The notes below the pieces were generated by a model. It saw only the letters and a list, made by a program, of their open reading frames with translations. It ran no database searches and was not told where the DNA came from. A stretch of 64,000 nucleotides of DNA from Candidatus Schekmanbacteria bacterium (GTDB taxonomy: Bacteria; Schekmanbacteria; GWA2-38-11; J061): assembly GCA_016219965.1 (NCBI GenBank), contig JACRJM010000002.1, positions 235,974-299,973 on the forward strand, in the 5' to 3' direction. Of the stretch, positions 26,094 to 33,579 are shown piece by piece. A program made the translations under genes and the position numbers. The first letter of the stretch is position 1. Every line of letters begins with the position of its first letter.

Positions 26094-26603
26094 TTAATCT
26101 TCCTGTTTTAAGATTTTCTGATAGAGTTTTTCGCTTAAATAATAACCTCTCTCTTTTAATAAGCGGATGCTATCTTTGTATTCCTGCTTTGAAATAAGGC
26201 CAGCTTTTTTCCCGAAATCTAAAATACCAATAGTTCCTGAAATTTCGGTGCCGGTATTTTCAAACACAGATATAGCTGCTTTTCTTGCCGACTCGTCGTC
26301 AGTAAAAAAGAATTTAGCCTTTAGCTCGCTAGCCAGAACAATTGCCTCGGATTCTCCCGGATGCAGTTTGTATGTTCCTTTTATCTTCTCAACTGCGCCC
26401 CTGTGAAAGACTGTGTCAACGTTAATCCAATTTCCCTTAGCGGCTTTTAGTTCCTTTTCACCGGGTTTCCCCTTACCCATAACTACTACATCATCATACA
26501 CTTGGCGAGGGATGTGAATTTCAGAAAAGAGTTTTTTCAGCAGTTCAAATTTAGATATTTTGGCTAAGAGGATCAGAGGAGTTGAATCAAAAACCGCTTT
26601 CAT
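26094..26603 (-). CDS. PIN-like toxin (DUF3368 type)
   Basis: 169 residues. VFDSTPLILLAKISKFELL at the N terminus has the first acidic residue of the PIN fold in the DUF3368 style (D-S-P-L-I), HPGESEAIVLASELKAKFFF supplies the central Glu, and TDDESARKAA the late acidic pair. Expected to be an RNase of the VapC superfamily. It overlaps the UPF0175 gene by 4 bp, which is the usual antitoxin partner for this toxin type. Confidence 0.8.
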   Translation of the reverse strand: MKAVFDSTPLILLAKISKFELLKKLFSEIHIPRQVYDDVVVMGKGKPGEKELKAAKGNWINVDTVFHRGAVEKIKGTYKLHPGESEAIVLASELKAKFFFTDDESARKAAISVFENTGTEISGTIGILDFGKKAGLISKQEYKDSIRLLKERGYYLSEKLYQKILKQED

Positions 26604-26890
26604 GGCTTACCCGCTGCTTTTCTCTCCTTCAACATAGACTGAACCGCCCGTTTATCTTGTTTCCATTCCGCCTCGGTGTAATGAGTAAACGGTATTCCTT
26701 TCTCGTGAAGAAGCTCCATAAAACCCGCTGTGCTAAGTCCCAATAAAGCGGCACCACTTCCTAACGAAAGTTTTTTTTCCTTAAATAAATTTAACACTAC
26801 CTCCTCTTTTGTGCGGCTCACTATTTCTTTTTCCAGTTGTTTACCGACTGTCGGTGGTATATCCCATTTTAATATTAGCTGCCTGGCCAT
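26600..26890 (-). CDS. UPF0175 family antitoxin
   Basis: 96 residues with the UPF0175 pattern: a short N-terminal strand, VLNLFKEKKLSLGSGAALLG (the helix-turn-helix of the family), and GFMELLHEKGIPFTHYTEAE. UPF0175 proteins pair with DUF3368 PIN toxins and likely regulate the operon. An AAAGGAGGACGG ribosome site precedes the ATG. First gene of a two-gene unit closed by a terminator hairpin. Confidence 0.85.
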   Translation of the reverse strand: MARQLILKWDIPPTVGKQLEKEIVSRTKEEVVLNLFKEKKLSLGSGAALLGLSTAGFMELLHEKGIPFTHYTEAEWKQDKRAVQSMLKERKAAGKP

Positions 26891-27099
26891 TATTCCGTCC
26901 TCCTTTGTTAAAGCTTATGTTATTTGTTGTTTTTGACCTTTTAATGTTCTGTCAGGCGGTTACGCCATCAAATGAACTAATATTAAAATATCAGTTTATT
27001 AAGGAGCTGTCAAAGCACTAAGAAGAATTAATGATATGGAAATAATCATATCAGAGAAAATACTATCAAAAAATATAGGATTAAGTAACTTTTCTATCA

Positions 27100-27348
27100 T
27101 TAACCATCCACAGCCACTTGAAGCGTTTCTTTCACCGGCTCAGGAAGATCCACGTCATCTGGAACTGGAAGACCATCTTTAAGTAATCCTTCGCAGTGAC
27201 ACTTGATGGCATCAACCGCCATCTCTCTTGCCTCATCCAGCGTACGCCCATCAGTGCAGATCTCCGGCAACGCAGGAACGACCACCATATAACCACCTTC
27301 TCTTTGTGGTTCAAAAAGAACTGTGAATAAATATTCTTTCCCTGCCAT
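27100..27348 (-). CDS. orphan HicB-like antitoxin
   Basis: 82 residues: YLFTVLFEPQREGGYMVVVP then ALPEICTDGRTLDEAREMAVDAI is the partial RNase H-like fold of HicB antitoxins. The start at 27348 follows a perfect AAGGAGGAAAAT site; a longer frame to 27498 has none. No HicA toxin is found on either side (26,891-27,099 has no matching frame), so it stands alone. It may neutralise a HicA elsewhere; another hicBA pair is at 56.0 kb. Confidence 0.75.
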   Translation of the reverse strand: MAGKEYLFTVLFEPQREGGYMVVVPALPEICTDGRTLDEAREMAVDAIKCHCEGLLKDGLPVPDDVDLPEPVKETLQVAVDG

Positions 27349-27537
27349 AACATTTTCCTCCTTAAATACATCTGATATCAATCTACATCCTGCTATTGAA
27401 ATTGTAAATGTGTGTATCAGGAAAAGAGATGATAATTTAAGCATAGTTATAATTCCATTAACAGCTTGTAAGCTATCTGAGCGTTGACAGAATATCATTA
27501 GAAGGTATTATCATAATAATATAGCGAACAACGAATG

Positions 27538-27598
27538 GTAAATTCCCCTTCTTTGTAAATTTCCCCTGTCTTTTATCAATATCACGCTCCTTTACTCT
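27538..27598 (+). promoter_or_regulatory. shared-box promoter of the recombinase operon
   Basis: Plus strand: GTAAATTTCCCCT (27555-27567), -35 slot TTTTAT, 16-bp spacer, -10 TACTCT (27593-27598), 31 bp before the small-protein start. A second, half-like copy GTAAATTCCCCT lies 17 bp upstream (27538), so this promoter has two tandem boxes. Confidence 0.5.
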
Positions 27599-27628
27599 GG
27601 ATGTATAGACATCTAAGGATAAAGGACT

Positions 27629-27787
27629 ATGTTAAGCAAAGAAGCAATAGAGGAATTTAAAGAGATTTACTTAGAAGAATTCAATGAGAAGCTTTCCGAT
27701 GAAGAAGCATATAATTTAGCAGTTGATCTGCTTCAGCTTGTTGATGCCCTGTTAAACCCGGACTCCCCAGTTGAAAATACGTTTTAA
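27629..27787 (+). CDS. 52-residue acidic helical protein
   Basis: Too short for most predictions. Product starts MLSKEAIEEFKEIYLEEFNE, then KLSDEEAYNLAVDLLQLVDALL. It is a clear paralog of the protein at 32515-32712 (AIxEFKxIYxEEFxExLSDExA shared). An AAAGGA site precedes it and it lies 21 bp before the serine recombinase gene. Function unknown; small acidic proteins of this look recur before site-specific recombinases in mobile regions, and it might be a regulator or directionality factor. Confidence 0.7.
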   Translation: MLSKEAIEEFKEIYLEEFNEKLSDEEAYNLAVDLLQLVDALLNPDSPVENTF

Positions 27788-27808
27788 ATAAAAGCACTAT
27801 AAATTAAT

Positions 27809-29386
27809 ATGAACAAATATTTTATCTACTGCCGTAAATCTTCTGAGGCCGAGGATAGGCAGGTTCTCTCAATAGAATCTCAAAAAACAGAGTTGCTAAA
27901 GGTATTTGCTGAAAAAGAAAATCTTAATATCGTAGAGATACTTGAAGAGTCATACTCTGCTAAAGCTCCGGGCAGGTCTGTCTTTGATTCGATGATCAAA
28001 CGAATTGAAAAGGGAGAGGCAAATGGGATTATTGCTTGGCACCCTGACAGGCTTGCCAGAAACTCCGTTGACGGCGGGAAGATTATCTATCTTTCAGATA
28101 TTGGTAAAATAGTTGATTTGAAGTTTTCAACCTACAACTTTGAAAATACCTCTCAGGGGAAATTTATGCTTACGATTATCTTCGGTCAGTCTAAATACTA
28201 CGTGGATTCATTAAGCGAAAATGTAAAAAGGGGTAATAGGACAAAGCTTGAAAAAGGCTTATGGCCTGGACAGGCTCCCATTGGATATTTAAACGAGAAA
28301 GTGGGAAAAACCATCATTAAAGATCCTGAGAGATTCTCTTTGGTAAAAAAAATGTGGGATTTGATGCTTACGGGGAGTTATTCCCCAGCAAAGATTATGG
28401 AGATTGCAAATAATGAATGGGGGCTGCGAACAGTAAGGAAAAAACGAATAGGCGGGAAACCTCTTGCTTTAAGTACAGTTTATAGAATTTTAACAAATCC
28501 TTTCTATACCGGAATCATGGAACGAAACGGTGAAACTTATAAAGGTAAGCATGAATCAATGATATCTATTGAAGAGTTTGACAGAGTTCAGTTTCTATTA
28601 GGCAGGAAAGGAAAGCCAGCTCCTAAAAAACATGTCTTCGCCTTTACCGGAATGATTAGGTGCGCTGATTGTGGTTGTCTTGTAACTGCTGAAGAGAAAA
28701 TTAATCGTTATGGTTATCATTACACTTACTACCACTGCACCAAGAAAAAAAGAGAGATGAACTGCCGACAATCAAGCATCAGATTAGAGGAACTTGAAAA
28801 ACAAATATTAAATTATCTTACGGAGATTCATGTTCTCGATACGTATAAAGACTGGGCTGTAAAGTATTTAAAAGAAAAACAAGAAAAAGAAAAGTTGCTA
28901 AAGCCGGATATTTCTAATTCTCTTCAAAAAGCTCTTCTTCAAAATCACAGCTATTTGGAGAACCTTAATAAGATGAGATACAGGGAGCTCATCAATGATG
29001 ATGAGTATATGGCTCAAAAAAATGGACTTTTAAAAGAAGCCGTTTCTCTTAAAGAAAAGCTTGGAGACAGGAACCCTGACAATTGGTTAGAACCTTCTCA
29101 AAAGTGCTTTATTTTCGCTAATAGAGCCAAAAATTGGTTTGAGAACGGCAATTTGGAAAATAAACGATTAATCCTTGAAACGGTCGGTTCGAATCTTTTT
29201 CTAAAGGACAAGAAACTCAGTATTCAAGCGATAAAACCATTCGATATTTTCGAAAATCAGGACAAATTTCTTTCTTGGCACCCCATCGTAGAAGCCATTA
29301 GAACCTTTTTTAAAAATAACACAGAATATATAAATATTCCAATCGTTAAAAGCGACTCACCGGATGAGTATCGCTTAATGCATTGA
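27809..29386 (+). CDS. large serine site-specific recombinase
   Basis: 525 residues. The resolvase domain begins YFIYCRKSSEAEDRQVLSIE with the active Ser in the RKSS segment and the expected Arg residues in AWHPDRLARNSVDG. The recombinase domain (IMEIANNEWGLRTVRKKRIG) is followed by a zinc beta-ribbon (RCADCGCLVTAEEK, YHCTKKKREMNC) and a long coiled coil. Length and order are those of transposon and phage large serine integrases. It forms an operon with the preceding small acidic protein. Confidence 0.93.
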   Translation: MNKYFIYCRKSSEAEDRQVLSIESQKTELLKVFAEKENLNIVEILEESYSAKAPGRSVFDSMIKRIEKGEANGIIAWHPDRLARNSVDGGKIIYLSDIGKIVDLKFSTYNFENTSQGKFMLTIIFGQSKYYVDSLSENVKRGNRTKLEKGLWPGQAPIGYLNEKVGKTIIKDPERFSLVKKMWDLMLTGSYSPAKIMEIANNEWGLRTVRKKRIGGKPLALSTVYRILTNPFYTGIMERNGETYKGKHESMISIEEFDRVQFLLGRKGKPAPKKHVFAFTGMIRCADCGCLVTAEEKINRYGYHYTYYHCTKKKREMNCRQSSIRLEELEKQILNYLTEIHVLDTYKDWAVKYLKEKQEKEKLLKPDISNSLQKALLQNHSYLENLNKMRYRELINDDEYMAQKNGLLKEAVSLKEKLGDRNPDNWLEPSQKCFIFANRAKNWFENGNLENKRLILETVGSNLFLKDKKLSIQAIKPFDIFENQDKFLSWHPIVEAIRTFFKNNTEYINIPIVKSDSPDEYRLMH

Positions 29387-29399
29387 GTCTATAATATTT

Positions 29400-29445
29400 A
29401 TATTAACAATCAGAGTAATCAACAACAAGGTGGGGAGATTTGCTA
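29400..29445 (-). promoter_or_regulatory. shared-box promoter reading antisense into the recombinase 3' end
   Basis: Minus strand: GCAAATCTCCCC, 3 bp, -35 TTGTTG (29428-29423), 17 bp, -10 TAATAT (29405-29400). It is the best consensus among the shared-box promoters, but no minus-strand gene start follows; transcription would run into the end of the recombinase gene. Confidence 0.5.
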
Positions 29446-29508
29446 TACTGAGTAATAGATTAATATTTCTTTCAAAATGTGAACAAAGATTTTCTTTGAT
29501 AATTCCTA

Positions 29509-32500
29509 TCATGCATTAGTTTCGCTTTTATCTTCAAGCATCATTTTGTCAAGTTCATTGTAAACATTAATTACGTCATCCTTATATGATGCATTGTAAT
29601 TTGCAGTGAATACAACCTTACTTTTTAATTCTAAGTTCAAATTTCTAATGGCGACGCTATTGTTTTTCCAGTATTCAAAAAGTTTTTCTTTATCAAGAAC
29701 CTTTGTAAATTCATCGATATGCGGAATATACTTACGATCATCTTGTGGAGAGAAAATATTAGCAAAATTTATTAGTAAATAATCTACGAAATGCTCATAA
29801 TTATTTAAATTTTCTACTGGATTAAAACATTGGTCAAAAAGATAGTTATTTATTTTAGCCTTTATACCATTTTTATCTTGTGCTCCTATCTGATCATAAT
29901 AACCACAACCTATGCCACTTTTTATCATTGAATTGCCTAATTGATAGGTAATAAAAGATTTCATTCGGGTCTTCAGCTCTGCAACCCTTTTATCTATATC
30001 CTTAACTTCGCCTGAAGCAACTTTTGCTTCAACAAATGATATATATTTTCCAGTTAATTCAGGTAATGTTAAACGATCAATTAAATCAAAAATATTTTTA
30101 TTTGCGTTGATATATTGATTTTCAAAAAGCTGAAATATTTTTTGTGATATTTTTCTTATCTCCACAATTGCAATATTATTTAACAATCCGTCTGTTGGAG
30201 CTTTAGGATCACTATGTTTTGAAAGGGCACGTTGCAAATTAAATTCATGCCCACCTCGATCTGCGCTGCAATATAAACGGAATACGAGCAGGTCATAAAG
30301 ACCCAGAACCCCTCTTTCTTCCATTCCTAATGTTGAAATAACACCCTCGTCCTTATGTCTTTTTTCACCAAAAACCCATTCAGTAATCTCAGATATATAT
30401 TCTTCAGTATTATTATAATGTTTTCCATTTGAGTCACTCCAGCCAACTTGGTCTAATAATTTTATTAAAAAGAAAACTAAGTCATCTCGCAAACCAACGC
30501 CAATATCTTTATTAGAAAAAAAAGAGTGATTCGTTATATTATTTAAAAGATAAATGATTAGATTACTACCAACTTGGCTGTTGAATTCTGATAGACTATT
30601 AGTGATGACTCGCCAAAATAGTTCGTGGCTGAGTTCATTGTTAGTGTCAGAAAATTCTTCTCTCTCTAAAATTTCTTTAACAGGCTTTCCTTGGAGAACC
30701 TCATTTTTACAATTTAAATAAAACTTATGTTGACTTCGTTTTTGTGGTTTGGATAGTCGAACTATTAAATTTAGATATTCTTCGAGATTTCGATTATCTG
30801 TCCATCCTCCATTAAAACAAGCGTATGAGCTTGCAATTTCCTGGGGGGTATTATCTATTTTTATCTGAGATAACCTCTTGGATACATCAAACACTTTATT
30901 TAGTAGAAATTGTTGATTCTCTGAAAGGTGTTCTATATATTTTTTATATGCTTCAGAATTTTTATATTCATGTTCTATGGATTTGCCACTCTTAGGGTAA
31001 TCATCATCGTATGGTAATTGAACCGAGAAAAATCCTCTTTTCCCGTGTGTCTCAGTGTTATATATTTTACGAAAAATATTTGGATAATTAATATAGATCA
31101 GTAACAAGTGTATTAAATCCTGCTTATCAAAATCGCTGTTTTCAAAATCGGTCTTTTCAAGCTCAAACAATGACATCGTATTTATTAATCTTTTCAACTT
31201 TCTAACATCGCCTACAAAAGGCAAGTATTGATGATAGTCTTTAGATTTATAAATATCTATCAATCCCCCAACTGCTTTAGAAATTAGCACGGGATCAGCC
31301 TGTGAATTTCCCGTCAGGACCTTTGCCAAATTTTCTGATACATACTTAATAAGAACTTGGTTATCGAGATAAAGACTTACTTTTACATTTACAAATTTTT
31401 CAAGAAATTCAGTAATCTTTTCAGTGCGTATTTGTTCCTTTTCTAGCAAACTAATATTATCCGTATCATAACAAATTGCATAAGAAATATTTGGAAGAGT
31501 AAAGCTCTTCTTAATTACAAACAAAATATCTTTAATAGTGTGGAAATCCAATCTATCGAGATCATCAACAACAATAATTACTTTCCTATTAAAAGTTGAG
31601 AGGGTTGATTCAAGGTCATCGAACGCATCATCAACAGTATAATTACCTGGCGATATCTCAAAATTTAATCCAAAAAATGGGAATGTGACTTTTTTACTTC
31701 CTATAAAACGTGAATATTTAGAAATAATTGGCCGTATTTCTGGGGTAAAAACATTTTTATTTATCACACGAATCAACCCGTCTACAAATTTTTCTAGTAG
31801 ATTTTCTCTATTCTCATATCTCAATGGATTAAAAGAATAAATAATAATCTCCTTGTTATATTTAGTGTTCCAATACTCTTTGCAGAGATTTATGAATGTC
31901 GATTTCCCAATACCCCAAGGGGCATCAATGCCAAATACCATACTGTCAGGCGAGCCTTGATTATAAACCCTTTCAGCAAATCTCTCTGCTCCTTCAGAGA
32001 AATCAAGGAGATCATCGTCCTTTGATTTTTGTTCAATATCGCTTAAAAAAAATGGTATCTCGCTATCTTTTTTATAGATTCTTAATATTATCGCCCGGGC
32101 AAACAACAGGAAGGCTAATACTATTGGTAACAAAATTAATATTAGAAGCTGTTGAGTAGTTAATGATGCAACGATTTTGGTATATATATTGCTACCGATC
32201 CCACTAAACGACGCACTTATAAGAATTCCTGTGAAAAACATGATGGCGACATCTATTCGCTTACTTCTAATTATTTTTGTGATGGTTAAGTAAAAATCTC
32301 TGGCAATCAAATATATAATAACTAAAAATAGTAATAGTAGGCTAATAATCAATGCGCTAAATTCATACCCACTAGATGCAACGTATATATTAATCTTTGA
32401 TGCAATTATCTTTGAAAAATACCAAGACTCTGCAGACAAAACACCAAGTAATCCTACCTTTATCAGCGCTATAGTATTTGCGGTTGTTATTTTTTGATTA

Positions 32501-32514
32501 ATAAAGTTGTTCAT
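29509..32514 (-). CDS. KAP family P-loop NTPase with N-terminal membrane segments
   Basis: 1001 residues. Four hydrophobic segments fill residues 10-150, and the KAP NTPase follows: VFGIDAPWGIGKSTFINLCK (Walker A near 200) and VIIVVDDLDRLDFHTI (Walker B near 320), with the helical KAP insertion region and the long C-terminal part typical for the family. KAP NTPases with this topology occur in bacterial mobile and defence regions. The start codon directly follows the stop of a 65-residue acidic protein gene, so translation is coupled. An immune role is an inference. Confidence 0.85.
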   Translation of the reverse strand: MNNFINQKITTANTIALIKVGLLGVLSAESWYFSKIIASKINIYVASSGYEFSALIISLLLLFLVIIYLIARDFYLTITKIIRSKRIDVAIMFFTGILISASFSGIGSNIYTKIVASLTTQQLLILILLPIVLAFLLFARAIILRIYKKDSEIPFFLSDIEQKSKDDDLLDFSEGAERFAERVYNQGSPDSMVFGIDAPWGIGKSTFINLCKEYWNTKYNKEIIIYSFNPLRYENRENLLEKFVDGLIRVINKNVFTPEIRPIISKYSRFIGSKKVTFPFFGLNFEISPGNYTVDDAFDDLESTLSTFNRKVIIVVDDLDRLDFHTIKDILFVIKKSFTLPNISYAICYDTDNISLLEKEQIRTEKITEFLEKFVNVKVSLYLDNQVLIKYVSENLAKVLTGNSQADPVLISKAVGGLIDIYKSKDYHQYLPFVGDVRKLKRLINTMSLFELEKTDFENSDFDKQDLIHLLLIYINYPNIFRKIYNTETHGKRGFFSVQLPYDDDYPKSGKSIEHEYKNSEAYKKYIEHLSENQQFLLNKVFDVSKRLSQIKIDNTPQEIASSYACFNGGWTDNRNLEEYLNLIVRLSKPQKRSQHKFYLNCKNEVLQGKPVKEILEREEFSDTNNELSHELFWRVITNSLSEFNSQVGSNLIIYLLNNITNHSFFSNKDIGVGLRDDLVFFLIKLLDQVGWSDSNGKHYNNTEEYISEITEWVFGEKRHKDEGVISTLGMEERGVLGLYDLLVFRLYCSADRGGHEFNLQRALSKHSDPKAPTDGLLNNIAIVEIRKISQKIFQLFENQYINANKNIFDLIDRLTLPELTGKYISFVEAKVASGEVKDIDKRVAELKTRMKSFITYQLGNSMIKSGIGCGYYDQIGAQDKNGIKAKINNYLFDQCFNPVENLNNYEHFVDYLLINFANIFSPQDDRKYIPHIDEFTKVLDKEKLFEYWKNNSVAIRNLNLELKSKVVFTANYNASYKDDVINVYNELDKMMLEDKSETNA

Positions 32515-32712
32515 TTAAATGATATTTTCACTTATATTTACCACGCTTTTTTCTGAGGCCGGCGCACAAAGAGCTTCAAATAATATAATGATGCTCGTTG
32601 CATTTTCGAGAGCATCTTCATCTGAAAGCTCCTCTCCAAATTCCTCTTTATATATTGCTTTAAACTCATCTATGGCTTTTTGAGTTATGGTAACTGGATT
32701 ATATATATTCAT
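32515..32712 (-). CDS. 65-residue acidic helical protein (paralog of 27629 gene)
   Basis: Product MNIYNPVTITQKAIDEFKAI YKEEFGEELSDEDALENATS and a short tail. It shares the AIxEFKxIYxEEF, ELSDExA core with the protein in front of the serine recombinase. Stop and the KAP NTPase start abut without gap. Here it precedes a NTPase and follows a HEPN-like gene rather than a recombinase, so the family is not tied to one partner. Confidence 0.75.
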   Translation of the reverse strand: MNIYNPVTITQKAIDEFKAIYKEEFGEELSDEDALENATSIIILFEALCAPASEKSVVNISENII

Positions 32713-32727
32713 AAAATGATAATTAAT

Positions 32728-33279
32728 TTAAGACTTCAATCTTTTTTTGAAAATATAATAATATGGATTAACCAATTTGCGTTTTAATTTACTTTCTACC
32801 TGTAACAATCTTTGCTCATCACAGCGCCATTTAGGATGCATTGCTAATCTTGGTAGTTCCGGTGCAACAGAAAATAAGAATCTAAACCGTTTGTAAACAT
32901 GTAAGACTTCTCCTAAAAGATAAATTTTAGTTTTACCAAACTGTATTTCAACGTCTCGATTTTTAAAGATTTGTGATCCTACAATTTTCAAATATGAATT
33001 AAAAAAATTAATCTCAAGATCTTTATGGGCAATAGCATCTCTAATATCTTTAATTCGATTAACTATATCTTCTTCCTCTGAACTCAATAAATTTTTTTGA
33101 GATTTAAGGGGAGACTTTTTGCTAACGAAGAAATATCCTAATTGTCTTAGAGCAAGAAAAAGATGATCTCGATGACAATTAGCTTCTTTGCTTGCTAGCC
33201 TTTTTGCTATAATTTCAAATGAATCAAGGGCATCATCTAATAATTGTATAATCAATATTTCTTGTTCAGCTGTACTCAT
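32728..33279 (-). CDS. HEPN-like helical protein
   Basis: 183 residues, almost wholly helical. IKDIRDAIAHKDLEINFFNS contains an R-x4-H motif (residues 80-85) as in HEPN domains of RNase toxins and apoptosis-type effectors; the region before is an acidic helical bundle. Start placed at MSTAEQ, which has no stronger site than the upstream ATG at 33309, so the start is uncertain. It leads the small acidic protein and KAP NTPase on the same strand, 15 bp apart, giving a three-gene unit. Confidence 0.5.
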   Translation of the reverse strand: MSTAEQEILIIQLLDDALDSFEIIAKRLASKEANCHRDHLFLALRQLGYFFVSKKSPLKSQKNLLSSEEEDIVNRIKDIRDAIAHKDLEINFFNSYLKIVGSQIFKNRDVEIQFGKTKIYLLGEVLHVYKRFRFLFSVAPELPRLAMHPKWRCDEQRLLQVESKLKRKLVNPYYYIFKKRLKS

Positions 33280-33579
33280 ATGGCTAATTATCCTAATTTG
33301 AATATACAAGAGTGATAAATATTACACAAGAGGCAAATATCTCCTACAATAAATTGTGCTTTAGGGGTTAGAATCCGGCAGAGGGCAGGCGAAAATGGCG
33401 AGTTATCCACAGATTGTGAAACAAAAAATGGCTTATCTAAGCCATTTTCGAGGTGTTCACTTTTGGTACATGTCAGCTCCGGGCGCTGTATGACGTTAAG
33501 TAGGAAAATTTGCTTCTAAAGGAATATTGAATAATAAAAAGCCTTATCTTTGTAGTATTTACTGATTAATATATTTTTA
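33280..33579. other. 300-bp gene-free region with DnaA-box-like site and hairpin
   Basis: Contains TTATCCACA at 33403-33411, a perfect DnaA box, and an 11-bp perfect hairpin AAAATGGCTTA-TC-TAAGCCATTTT at 33425-33448 that could terminate transcription in both directions. A weak copy of the shared promoter box (GCAAATTTTCC on the minus strand) is at 33502-33513. A single DnaA box does not establish an origin. Confidence 0.45.

Noticed and set aside
27349-27498. N-terminal extension of the orphan HicB gene to 27498
   Set aside because: The HicB domain starts at the internal ATG, which has a perfect ribosome site; the extension looks non-coding.
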